Assembly: GCF_042427585.1 (NCBI RefSeq)
Contig: NZ_JBHMFC010000020.1
Span: 18,448-82,447, forward strand
Direction: 5' to 3'
Length of the DNA: 64,000 bases
From: Pseudalgibacter ostreae
Lineage (GTDB): Bacteria; Bacteroidota; Bacteroidia; Flavobacteriales; Flavobacteriaceae
Both the position numbers and the translations under genes were made by a program. A model generated the notes under the pieces. That model ran no database searches. It was not told where the DNA came from and saw only the letters and a program-made list of their open reading frames with translations. Within the stretch, counting starts at the first letter, position 1. Each line of letters begins with the position of its first letter. Below are positions 1 through 8,330 of the stretch, one piece after another.

Positions 1-2884
1 TCTGTAAAATATTTGATTTAGGATTGTAAGTGGTGAATAGGGTTTTTTCTTCAAAAATATCGGTGCCTAAAACGCCTTCTTCCTTAAATACGATGGAAAA
101 CTGTTTTTGTTGCAGGCCTGTATTTAGATATAAATTGGCTTCGCCATCCCTTAAATTATAATACATATTTTTAGTGTTGTCCTTTAAATAGATGGGTAAA
201 TCCGCAGGGATGTTTTCCATTTTGCCGATCTCGAATTTATAGACTCCAGCGTGTGTGGCTTTTATTTCTAAGGGCAAATTATCTTCAAGGTTTATACTTG
301 GTAAGGCTTGAATAGACAGTTTTTTACTGTTTTCTGGTAATAACCAGTAAATATCGTCCTGTAAATAATCGTAAGATTCGGCATCATAAGCATTATCATA
401 GCCATAAGTGGTGTTCAGATCATAACCTAAACCAATGGTTTTTATATAGTCTTTGGTAGTAAAGGAAAACCAAAGTTTTGGTCGGCTATCCCCATTCGTT
501 GTTTGCTTGTTTTTAGTAGCATTCGTTCTGTAAAAAACGGATGCACCATTATCTACTTTTGCAAATACGCGTTGTGAGTTATTAAAAATAATGTCGTCTA
601 CTGGTGCGCTATTTACGGTTACAAAAAAACCTTGTCCTACAGGGATAAAACCTGTGGGTGCACCTTTTGAGGGAGCACCGTTCGTACTTGTTGAGCCTGC
701 ATTCCCAGCTACTGCTGCTGCTGTAAAAGGGATAGGTGATGGCACGCTCATAGTCAAATTATAACTGGCATAACCGCCTTTATAATCTGCCAGATAATGA
801 CTGTTATTGTCTGGAAAGTGTTCCCAAAAGTATAAAGTACCATCAATAACGTCTATGTTGTCTGTAATAAATTGATACGCATCAAGTGCAGAGGGGTATG
901 GGTTTCCTACTAAAATATTGAAACCAGCGGTTACAGGAATGGTGTAATCTCCATCATTAGGTGTGCCTTCAAAAATATATTCTTGTAAATTGCCTCCACC
1001 TAGGCCGGAGCCTTTCATAGTATAACCTAAACCAGGTGCTAATAAATCGCTAGTGGATAGACGAACCCAATTGTTGTAATGGTTAGTACCGTCAAACTTA
1101 TGCAGCCATCTGGTGCTTAAAGTGGGGGGTGTACCTGGGGTGCCGGTATGTGCCGCGCTAAACTTTACTGGGTGGCCTTCGGGGTCTTCCAAAAACCCAA
1201 TCTGCCAGTTTCCTTCTCTATTAACAGGCGAGCTCCAATAGTTATGATTAAAGGCATTACCACTACCTTTTTGCCTGATTTTTAAAGTGCCGATTCCAGT
1301 ATTGGAAGTTTCACCTTCATGGTTTTGTATCAATTGTGCTTCATTTTTTAAATCAATGGTGCCGTTGTCTCCAATTTCAACTCCTTTTTCAACACTTAAA
1401 AGCGTGCCGTTAACAATGAGCTCGCTGCCCGAGTTTATGTTAACTTCTCTAACCAGCGCATCTTCTGTTAAAGTTGCTGTTCCTGCTAAAACGGTTAGTT
1501 TTAAACACGAATCGTTCTCGTTGTGCGGGGCAGAATTAATGCCTGAACCATTAAAGTAATTAGCACCATCCCAGACGATCTGGTCTACATAACGTAATTT
1601 GAAATATTGGTTGTCTTTAAAAGTTACACCTGTTGCTTTAATACTATGGGGGGGTGTTTCTGTGATGCTTAAATCGTGAACGGTTAAATCAGAGAAATCA
1701 GGGGAATCAGAGATTATTAGTTGTAGAGGCGAGCAATTTAAGGTTTCAAGAGACAAAACCGAATTGTTTATCATATGACTTATATCAAAATAAACATCCA
1801 CCTTTCCAAGTTCATTTCTATTACTAACACGCCATTGGGTGTCTAAATATTCGATATAATCGGTGTTGTTTGTATAAAAATTATAATTTAAATCTCTTTT
1901 GTCTTGACCCCAAAACAAAAATTGATCATTTTTTAAAGTGGATGCAAGTTCTATCCTTACAATACCGGAACCTTGAGAATTGATTTGTTGCGACCCATCG
2001 TCTGCTTTGCCTATGCCCGCTACATGATAATCATATTCCCCATTTGACATATTATCTTGTTGGTAATAATCAATATCTGTATGTATGGGTATGTTATATT
2101 TAGCAGCTAAATAATTGTTTACAATGATACGCTGGGCTTTGTTTATAGCGTAATTGAAATGTATTATTTCAGATATCTCTCCAGCATAGTAGGAGTTGTT
2201 GTTGCTTGGTAACATACCAATAGTCAACGGGGTGCTATTATTTGTTATTTTATTAGAAACTTGTGGTTTTGTTGCTATAAGATTTCCTCTATCGTATATT
2301 TTAGTACGTTGATTAGAACCTAAACTACCATCAAAATCCATTTGGAGAATGTAAGGTGTGGAGTTCGTGAATGCTGGGTTTCCCGTATTAACCCGATATT
2401 TTGTGGTGTTGATATCAACATACAGAAAGTCCTTTGTATAAAAAAACAATGAATATGCATAATTATCACTGTTGCCTGAAGAATATCTTTTAGATAGAAT
2501 CCCTCTGGGGGTTTTTTCGTCCAGACTTTCCGGCTTTATAACGGAAAACAAAGATATGCTTGAGCTGCCATCCAATATATCCTTGTCGTCTACTGTCATT
2601 AAAGTGCTTTTTCCATCTAAATTAATTGCTGGCATTGTATTTAAAGCACTGGATTTATTGAATTCTGGTTGTTCGTTAGGGTTAGTGGAGAGGGCGTCGT
2701 TGTTGTTTCCTGAAGCATCAGGCCAAAACGTAACGGGTTCCTTATTCTCAAGAATAATATCATCGGCTTTAAGCCATAATCCGTTAGATGTATGATCGCC
2801 AACGCCACCTGGCCCTGTTTGTGAATAATTGAAATTAAAGAAGAATAATAAACTAAGTACTGAAATCGTTTTAATTGCATTCAT
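1..2884 (-). CDS. Large secreted LamG-type protein, probable T9SS substrate (C-terminus off window)
   Basis: An open frame of 961 codons starts at ATG 2882-2884 and has no stop before the window edge. The N-terminus is a signal peptide (MNAIKTIS, then a hydrophobic Leu/Phe stretch ending NYSQ). Residues about 85-250 look like a LamG/concanavalin-A-like module, followed by the region common in Bacteroidota surface proteins that begins near NYLAAKYN. About residue 560 there is a motif of the NYWSSPV type, usual in proteins secreted by type IX secretion. The last visible residues (LFTTYNPKSN) resemble the first strand of a type A sorting domain, so the missing part is probably only that tail of about 70 residues. 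Function is unknown; adhesin or glycan binding is an inference. It is transcribed away from the Kelch gene's upstream region and looks monocistronic here. Confidence 0.85.
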   Translation of the reverse strand, partial: MNAIKTISVLSLLFFFNFNYSQTGPGGVGDHTSNGLWLKADDIILENKEPVTFWPDASGNNNDALSTNPNEQPEFNKSSALNTMPAINLDGKSTLMTVDDKDILDGSSSISLFSVIKPESLDEKTPRGILSKRYSSGNSDNYAYSLFFYTKDFLYVDINTTKYRVNTGNPAFTNSTPYILQMDFDGSLGSNQRTKIYDRGNLIATKPQVSNKITNNSTPLTIGMLPSNNNSYYAGEISEIIHFNYAINKAQRIIVNNYLAAKYNIPIHTDIDYYQQDNMSNGEYDYHVAGIGKADDGSQQINSQGSGIVRIELASTLKNDQFLFWGQDKRDLNYNFYTNNTDYIEYLDTQWRVSNRNELGKVDVYFDISHMINNSVLSLETLNCSPLQLIISDSPDFSDLTVHDLSITETPPHSIKATGVTFKDNQYFKLRYVDQIVWDGANYFNGSGINSAPHNENDSCLKLTVLAGTATLTEDALVREVNINSGSELIVNGTLLSVEKGVEIGDNGTIDLKNEAQLIQNHEGETSNTGIGTLKIRQKGSGNAFNHNYWSSPVNREGNWQIGFLEDPEGHPVKFSAAHTGTPGTPPTLSTRWLHKFDGTNHYNNWVRLSTSDLLAPGLGYTMKGSGLGGGNLQEYIFEGTPNDGDYTIPVTAGFNILVGNPYPSALDAYQFITDNIDVIDGTLYFWEHFPDNNSHYLADYKGGYASYNLTMSVPSPIPFTAAAVAGNAGSTSTNGAPSKGAPTGFIPVGQGFFVTVNSAPVDDIIFNNSQRVFAKVDNGASVFYRTNATKNKQTTNGDSRPKLWFSFTTKDYIKTIGLGYDLNTTYGYDNAYDAESYDYLQDDIYWLLPENSKKLSIQALPSINLEDNLPLEIKATHAGVYKFEIGKMENIPADLPIYLKDNTKNMYYNLRDGEANLYLNTGLQQKQFSIVFKEEGVLGTDIFEEKTLFTTYNPKSNILQ

Positions 2885-2970
2885 TATTTTAATAGTAACT
2901 TGCTTTTAAACACCCCTAACAAATACTAGCTTTAATAACCATTAAGGGTAAAACAATTAATTTGGCGTAC

Positions 2971-2978
2971 CAAATTTA
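2971..2978 (-). promoter_or_regulatory. Candidate -7 element for the LamG-type gene
   Basis: The minus strand reads TAAATTTG, matching the Bacteroidota -7 consensus TAnnTTTG, about 87 nt upstream of the ATG at 2884. No well-spaced TTG -33 element was found, so this is a half-supported promoter. Confidence 0.35.
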
Positions 2979-3165
2979 GACATTTTAATGATGTCGTTAC
3001 ATGATATTTATCAAGAATGTTTTTTTGTGGTTGTAGCGTGTTGATACTGTTTTAGTTATGCTCTAATTCAGCTTTCGTTGTCTTTATATCTTACTTAATT
3101 AAAAGTGACATATAAGCTTGCTGTTTCTTTAGTTTATTTAATAATTTCTTGTACGTTTTATGGTC

Positions 3166-4488
3166 TTATTTTACTGTTAATGCAATCGTTTTTTTAATAT
3201 CGCCATTATATACAATTTCGAGCAGCGCTTTATCATAAGGCCCCTCACCAATATGCTCGATTAGAATTTCGGTATTCCCTTCTGCATGAATTAAGAAATG
3301 GGCCGATTTCGATTTAATCCTATAAGCATCTTTGGCTTTGCCTACTAAGCTTATAGAAGTAATAAAACTGCCCGTATTGCTATTTGTGTTTTTAATTTTA
3401 ATTTTTTTAGTGCTTCCCAAGGGAATGTTTACATGTTCTGGAATAATTAATTCGGAGGCGACTAGTTTTTCGCCTTCTGGCTGGTCTTTATGGTAAACTT
3501 CCATATGGTGTTGCCTTCCGCCGCCTCTTTTGGGCGACCCTGCCGTTACATAAATGCCTTCACCCGACAGAATAGCCTGTGTGCCATGCCTGGGGTAATG
3601 CATGGGGGCTTTTACGCTCCATGTTTGGGTTTTAGGATTGTAGGCTTCCACAATGGTATAGGCAGGCCCAGGTTTTTCGCTCTCGCCACCCATTACAAAT
3701 AATTCATCTTTAAAAGCAATGGTGCTTGGAGCGGCTCTGGGCGTGGGTAAATCGTTTTTTAATGTAGACCATGTCTGGGTTTTAAAATCATAGGTATCAA
3801 CAGTGGCGATAAGGGGCGCAAATACTCCGCCTTCTCCACCAGATTGCCTTCCTCCAACAGCGTATAGGGTGTTGTTGATAACTGCAGCATGAAAATGATC
3901 TCTTTTTTGGGATGCATTTTCTAGAACACTCCACGTGTTCTCTTTAGGGTTATAGGCGTCGAACCAGTTAACATAGCCTCCGTCATGCCCAATGGTATTG
4001 CCTCCAATAATATAAAACACATCTTCGTATACAACCAGGCCAGCACCGCCGCGTCTGCGATTTTCAGGAATTTGCGGGCCCTCTATCCAGCGATCGCTAG
4101 GCGGATGATATAACCAAACCGCTTCTTCAGGAATTTCTTTGGGAAAATTATTGGTTTTAAATGCGCCTATAACCCAAACAAATCCTTGATAATAAGTTGC
4201 CTGAAAATGATTGAATTCTTTCGGGGCTTTGTTAGGTGCTTCTTGCCATGAATTGGTTTTAAAATCATAAACATCTAAGGTTTGTGCAGACTCTCTTCCC
4301 CCAAACAAGATAAAAGTATCACCTGCTTGTACAAAAGAACATTCATGGCGTGCCGTATAATGTTCATCTTCATCTTTATCAATCCATAAATCGGTTTTTT
4401 TGTTAGTCGTCTGACTGTTAAGAAGGCATGCTGCAGAACAGCACAGAAACACGCTTAAAAAATAGGATGTGGAATAATGGTTTTTCAT
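3166..4488 (-). CDS. Secreted Kelch-repeat beta-propeller protein
   Basis: The protein has 440 residues. An N-terminal signal segment (residues 1-26, ending LLNSQ) is followed by about six Kelch repeats between residues 45 and 340. Each has the Gly-Gly doublet (LFGGRES, IIGGNT, AVGGRQS, VMGGES) and a Tyr..Trp pair such as YDFKTNSW and YNPKENTW. The C-terminal 90 residues look like an immunoglobulin-like beta-sandwich of the ASH or choice-of-anchor-D kind (LGSTKKIKIKNTN). No type IX sorting motif is visible, and the CC and AAC cysteines near the signal do not make a clear lipobox. Kelch propellers bind glycans or proteins, and some act as sugar epimerases; nothing here selects a substrate. It stands alone between two intergenic regions of about 250-280 bp. 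Confidence 0.8.
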   Translation of the reverse strand: MKNHYSTSYFLSVFLCCSAACLLNSQTTNKKTDLWIDKDEDEHYTARHECSFVQAGDTFILFGGRESAQTLDVYDFKTNSWQEAPNKAPKEFNHFQATYYQGFVWVIGAFKTNNFPKEIPEEAVWLYHPPSDRWIEGPQIPENRRRGGAGLVVYEDVFYIIGGNTIGHDGGYVNWFDAYNPKENTWSVLENASQKRDHFHAAVINNTLYAVGGRQSGGEGGVFAPLIATVDTYDFKTQTWSTLKNDLPTPRAAPSTIAFKDELFVMGGESEKPGPAYTIVEAYNPKTQTWSVKAPMHYPRHGTQAILSGEGIYVTAGSPKRGGGRQHHMEVYHKDQPEGEKLVASELIIPEHVNIPLGSTKKIKIKNTNSNTGSFITSISLVGKAKDAYRIKSKSAHFLIHAEGNTEILIEHIGEGPYDKALLEIVYNGDIKKTIALTVK

Positions 4489-4739
4489 AACATAAATCTT
4501 TAATCTTCGAATTTAGTGAAACACAATAAAATTAGGAAGTATTGCGTTTTATTATTTTATACCAAGATTTTTTTTTAAAGAAGGAGAGGAGGTGTTTTAG
4601 GGATAAAGCCATTAAGAAATTGTTAAAGTTAGGCTTTATATATTTTTCTTATTTAATTTTAGGTACTTTTAAACACATGAAATAGTGTTTAATAATAAAT
4701 ATTATTTTAATTTTTTATAAACCAAATCCTACATTAATC

Positions 4740-4988
4740 ATGGCAAGAGCAATGCTTGAGTATACCATTACGATACTCCACAAAGTAAGTTTTGATACAA
4801 CACTGTTCTGTAAAGAAGTACAAAAAGCTTTAGAGCGATTATTACCTTATGAGGTTGAAGAATTAAAAATATTTATTCGTTCCCTTATTTTACAGAACCC
4901 AGAATTAGACCAGTGTTTAGTTTATTTTAAACAACAGCCTTTTGAAGAAGCTATGAGAAAAGAGGCTATGAGAAAAGAAGTGGTGTAA
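4740..4988 (+). CDS. Small conserved cytoplasmic protein with duplicated C-terminal heptad
   Basis: This is an 82-residue, mostly helical, highly charged protein without signal or membrane segment (MARAMLEYTITILHKVSF). The central part (KALERLLPYEVEELKIFI) resembles short hypothetical proteins common in Flavobacteriaceae, as far as I recall; no function is known. The C-terminal tail carries the in-frame duplication EAMRKEAMRKE, encoded by two near-identical copies of GARGCTATGAGAAAA, which suggests recent slippage. The start is the only ATG preceding the helical region. It is convergent with oxyR, and a hairpin separates them. Confidence 0.65.
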   Translation: MARAMLEYTITILHKVSFDTTLFCKEVQKALERLLPYEVEELKIFIRSLILQNPELDQCLVYFKQQPFEEAMRKEAMRKEVV

Positions 4989-5015
4989 GTATAGCGCATA
5001 ACATACCTACTCGTT

Positions 5016-5055
5016 AGTGCATTTTAAATGGTATAATACGTCTTTAAAATGCACT
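5016..5055. terminator. Hairpin between convergent genes (bidirectional terminator)
   Basis: AGTGCATTTTAAA (5016-5028) pairs perfectly over 13 bp with TTTAAAATGCACT (5043-5055) around a 14-nt loop. It lies between the stop of the small protein (4988) and the stop of oxyR (5081). The A/T-rich lower stem supplies short T tracts on both strands. Confidence 0.6.
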
Positions 5056-5080
5056 TAATCTTTAAATTTTATATCCTTTT

Positions 5081-6019
5081 TTATTTGGGTAGTGGGCTGA
5101 TAATCTTAACATTTTGAAACGCAATAGCACCTCTAATAACTCCAGATATCACATCCTGCAATGCGCCAACGATATGCATTTTTAGTTCGCTTTTATGATA
5201 AATGAGACTGACCTCCCTAGCTGGAACTGGTTCATTAAAATGATGAAGGTTTTCTTTTTTGGCTTCATGAACATCTAATGTATGCAGATAGGGGAGTAGT
5301 GTCATACCTAAACCTTCGTTTGATAGTTTAATAAGGGTTTCGATACTACCACTTTCTAGTTGGAAATTTTCGTCTGTTTGGCTTTTAAAGGCTTTACATA
5401 AGTTAATGACTCCATCACGAAAACAATGTCCATCTTCTAAAAGTAACATGTCGTTTATATCTAAGTCTTTTACATCAATTTTTTTATTAGAGAATAGCCT
5501 ATGCCCTTTAGGGATATAATTCACAAAAGGTTCGAAATATAACACACGTTCTTTAATGTCTTCGTTTTTAAGAGGTGTAGCTGCAATAGCGGCATCTAAA
5601 TGGCCGTCTTTAATTCTTGTAATAATATCTTCTGTAGTAAGTTCTTCTATTTTAAGTTTTACTCTAGGGTGTTTTTTTATAAAAGTTTTTAAAAACATAG
5701 GAAGTAGAGTAGGCATAATAGTTGGAATAACACCCAACTTAAATTCTCCACCAATAAAGCCTTTTTGTTGATCTACGATATCTTGGATTCGGTAAGATTC
5801 ATTGACAATACTGCGAGCTTGATTAACAATCTTTTTACCTACTTCGGTAAGTTCAATGGGCTTTTTGCTCCTATCGAAAATGATAACGCCTAATTTGTCC
5901 TCTAGTTTTTGGATTTGCATGCTCAATGTTGGTTGGGTAACAAAACATTTTTCGGCAGCTTTAGTAAAATTCTGGTTTTCGGCAACGGCTAAAACGTAAT
6001 GTAGTTGTGTAATAGTCAT
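5081..6019 (-). CDS. oxyR: OxyR-type peroxide-sensing LysR regulator
   Basis: This is a 312-residue LysR-family activator. The winged helix-turn-helix lies at residues 1-60 (FTKAAEKCFVTQPTLSMQIQ) and the effector domain at about 90-300. The redox motif GHCFRDGVINLC places two cysteines at residues 199 and 208 when translation starts at ATG 6017-6019. That is the same numbering as the disulfide pair of E. coli OxyR, and it supports this start over an in-frame TTG nine bases upstream. Oxidation by H2O2 is known to form the disulfide and switch the protein to an activator. It is divergent from dps, its usual target, with a 107-nt gap containing an inverted repeat. Confidence 0.92.
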   Translation of the reverse strand: MTITQLHYVLAVAENQNFTKAAEKCFVTQPTLSMQIQKLEDKLGVIIFDRSKKPIELTEVGKKIVNQARSIVNESYRIQDIVDQQKGFIGGEFKLGVIPTIMPTLLPMFLKTFIKKHPRVKLKIEELTTEDIITRIKDGHLDAAIAATPLKNEDIKERVLYFEPFVNYIPKGHRLFSNKKIDVKDLDINDMLLLEDGHCFRDGVINLCKAFKSQTDENFQLESGSIETLIKLSNEGLGMTLLPYLHTLDVHEAKKENLHHFNEPVPAREVSLIYHKSELKMHIVGALQDVISGVIRGAIAFQNVKIISPLPK

Positions 6020-6062
6020 AATTATCAATTTAGGTTATAAAAATATAAAAACTATCAATAAA

Positions 6063-6099
6063 ACTTATAATAATAAGTGTTAATTATAGATTAAATTTG
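6063..6099. promoter_or_regulatory. oxyR-dps divergent control region: inverted repeat plus dps -7 element
   Basis: ACTTAT-AATA-ATAAGT (6063-6078) is a perfect inverted repeat with 6-bp arms, the layout of a LysR-type T-N11-A box. It lies just upstream of TAAATTTG (6092-6099), a match to the Bacteroidota -7 element, 27 nt before the dps ATG. The position fits OxyR activating dps and repressing itself. Binding is inferred. Confidence 0.45.
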
Positions 6100-6126
6100 A
6101 TATAAGAGAACTAAAATTTAAATATT

Positions 6127-6606
6127 ATGACGTTAAATAGCTTAGGATTAAACTCCAAAAAGGCCAAAGACTTGGCAAATGATTTAAACCATTTATTGGC
6201 TAATTTCCAAATTTATTATCAGAATTTAAGAGGCATCCATTGGAATATTAAAGGGAAGCGTTTTTTTGATTTGCATGTAAAATTTGAAGAACTTTATACT
6301 GATGCTAATGTAAAAGTTGATAACATAGCAGAACGTATTTTAACATTAGGGGGTACACCCTTGCATACCTTTGATGACTATTCTAAAGAAGCGCAAGTGC
6401 CAGTTGGGAAAAACATTTCTCAAGATGAAAAGGCGGTTCAATTAATTGTAGATTCTTTATCTGAATTATTGAACATTGAAAGACAGATTTTAGACAAATC
6501 GGGTGATATTAATGATGAAGGCACCAATGCTATGATGAGTGATTTTATTTCAGAACAGGAAAAAACAGTTTGGATGATGAAGGCTTGGCTGGGCGAAACC
6601 GTTTAA
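6127..6606 (+). CDS. dps: Dps ferritin-like DNA-protecting protein
   Basis: The protein has 159 residues, normal for Dps. Dps dodecamers oxidise Fe(II) with H2O2 at inter-subunit sites and store it, protecting DNA. The ferroxidase ligands are visible by spacing: His38 and His50, Glu54, Asp65 and Glu69, in the signature HWNIKGKRFFDLHVKFEELY. The N-terminal tail is short with only a few Lys residues, so direct DNA binding is uncertain. It is divergent from oxyR, sharing a control region, so peroxide induction is expected. Confidence 0.93.
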   Translation: MTLNSLGLNSKKAKDLANDLNHLLANFQIYYQNLRGIHWNIKGKRFFDLHVKFEELYTDANVKVDNIAERILTLGGTPLHTFDDYSKEAQVPVGKNISQDEKAVQLIVDSLSELLNIERQILDKSGDINDEGTNAMMSDFISEQEKTVWMMKAWLGETV

Positions 6607-6637
6607 GAGATAAAGCAAAGGCCTGAGAGCTTTTTGT

Positions 6638-6828
6638 TATTTCGAACGAAGCATGAGGGAGAAACCTCTATACTTATTTATACTTATTAGGTGTTTTTAT
6701 GATTAATTTTTTTAGAGTTGAGATTTCTCGTCGTCATGCTTCCTTTTTCGAAATATCAATGCGTATTTGTCATTCCGAACGAGGTACGAGGAGGAACCTC
6801 TATACTTATTAGGTCTTTTTATGATTAA
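6638..6828. repeat. Two direct copies of a flavobacterial intergenic repeat with an inverted arm
   Basis: The first copy (6638-6706) and second copy (6769-6828) share CGAACGA, a GAGG-rich stretch, then ACCTCTATACTTATT and AGGTnTTTTTATGATTAA. Between them, 6718-6754 is roughly the reverse complement of the first copy's start (GAGATTTCTC...TCATGC...TTTCGAAAT against ATTTCGAA...GCATGA...GAAACCTC). This looks like a REP-like palindromic element; no gene is present. Confidence 0.55.
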
Positions 6829-6888
6829 GCGCTTTTCGATAGCTATACAAATCTGTAGAAAAAGTAGCGATGATATAGTTTTGAATTT

Positions 6889-8217
6889 CTAAAACAAGCC
6901 CCGAGCCTTTATTTCCAGATACTTATTAATCGTGTCGATAGTTAAGGCTTGTGGTGTGGTTAAAATAGAGTAAATACCATATTTTTTTAATTCGTTTACG
7001 ATAAGACGCTTTTCAAAAGCGAACTTCTCGGCAATAACCTTGTCATATACTTGCTGGACGGTTTCTGCCTTTTCATTAATGAGGGTGTTAAGTTCTGTAT
7101 TCTTAAAAAATATAACCACCAATAAGTGGTTTTTAGCAATGGCTTTTAAATAGGGGAGTTGCCTATGTAATGCATCCAAAGTCTCAAAATTGGTATATAA
7201 AAGTAAAAGGCTCCTATGGTTTATGTGCTGTTTGATATTTGCGTAAAGTCTGCCAAAATCACTTTCAAAAAAATCGGTATCTACATTGTATAGGTTCTCT
7301 AAAATTAACCGCATTTGCGACGTTCTGCGCTCTGCTACAACACGATTTTCTACTTTCTTAGAAAATGTTAACATGCCCGCTTTATCCTGTTTTTTTAAAA
7401 CCACATTACTGATAACTAAAGTGGCATTAATAGCATAGTCTAGTAAACTTAATTGTTCAAAGGGCATTTTCATCATGCGGCCTTTATCGATAAGAGCATA
7501 TACAGGTTGCGATTTTTCATCTTGAAACTGATTAACCATCAAATTATTTTTCTTGGCTGTAGCCTTCCAATTTACGGTACGCAAATCATCACCTAAAACA
7601 TATTCTTTTATTTGCTCGAATTCCATAGTATGCCCTAAGCGCCTTACTTTTTTAAGACCGTATTGTAAAGCGTTTTTATTGATGTTTAACAATTCAAATT
7701 TCCGCAATTGTTTAAAGCTTGGGTATGTGGGTACCATTGCGTTTTTGCAAAAAGTATAACGTTTGGCTACCAAACCGAAAACGGAAGTGGTGTAAATATT
7801 TAGAGTTCCAAAATGGTATTCGCCACGCTCAAAAGGCTTTAAATCGTAATGGACGGTTTTAGCTTGCTTTGGAGCTATATGTACCTTTATCTTAAAATCT
7901 CTAACTTGAAATTGCTCGGGTATTTCATCAATAATGTCAATATAAATATGGATACCATAAGTGTTTTTAATATGAATGTCTATTTGGTTTGTATCGCCAT
8001 TTGAAAATTTATCTGGTAAAATACGTTCTGCTTCTAGTTGATTTCCTGTAAAAAGAATGAGAACATCCAATAAAAAGAAGGCTCCTAAAATTAAAATACA
8101 TAGTTGAGCGACAATGAAAAGCAAGGGCACGAAATAACTTAAACCAAAGAGCAAAACAATGGCAATGCCTGCGTAAAAAAATCGGGGCTGTATGTAAAAA
8201 GGACTTAGAAACTTCAA
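6889..8217 (-). CDS. DUF58 domain protein
   Basis: This is a 442-residue protein with two N-terminal membrane segments (about residues 12-55) followed by a cytoplasmic DUF58 region. The DUF58 signature is present as RRLGHTMEFEQIKEYVLGDD then RTVNWKATAKKNN at about residues 190-225, leading into a von Willebrand A-like fold. DUF58 proteins are normally partners of MoxR AAA+ ATPases and are thought to act with them in assembly or maturation at the membrane; the client is unknown. It is the last gene of a minus-strand cluster, separated from moxR by a 113-nt gap that may hold its own promoter. Confidence 0.88.
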   Translation of the reverse strand: MKFLSPFYIQPRFFYAGIAIVLLFGLSYFVPLLFIVAQLCILILGAFFLLDVLILFTGNQLEAERILPDKFSNGDTNQIDIHIKNTYGIHIYIDIIDEIPEQFQVRDFKIKVHIAPKQAKTVHYDLKPFERGEYHFGTLNIYTTSVFGLVAKRYTFCKNAMVPTYPSFKQLRKFELLNINKNALQYGLKKVRRLGHTMEFEQIKEYVLGDDLRTVNWKATAKKNNLMVNQFQDEKSQPVYALIDKGRMMKMPFEQLSLLDYAINATLVISNVVLKKQDKAGMLTFSKKVENRVVAERRTSQMRLILENLYNVDTDFFESDFGRLYANIKQHINHRSLLLLYTNFETLDALHRQLPYLKAIAKNHLLVVIFFKNTELNTLINEKAETVQQVYDKVIAEKFAFEKRLIVNELKKYGIYSILTTPQALTIDTINKYLEIKARGLF

Positions 8218-8330
8218 GTTTTTTGGTGTTAGTTGAAAATAAGTGGCTAAAAAAGTGTGTAATGTATATTAAAAAAGCGAGTTCGTATTGGCTTTAGAAC
8301 TGGTAATCGTGCCCCTTTTTAACCTGCACA

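Noticed and set aside
2472..2880. Plus-strand and alternative minus-strand frames near 2.5-2.9 kb
   Set aside because: They overlap the large LamG-type frame, whose signal peptide and domain pattern are convincing; these are shadows.
5081..6028. OxyR start at TTG 6026-6028
   Set aside because: The ATG at 6017-6019 gives Cys199/Cys208 numbering and the usual N-terminus.
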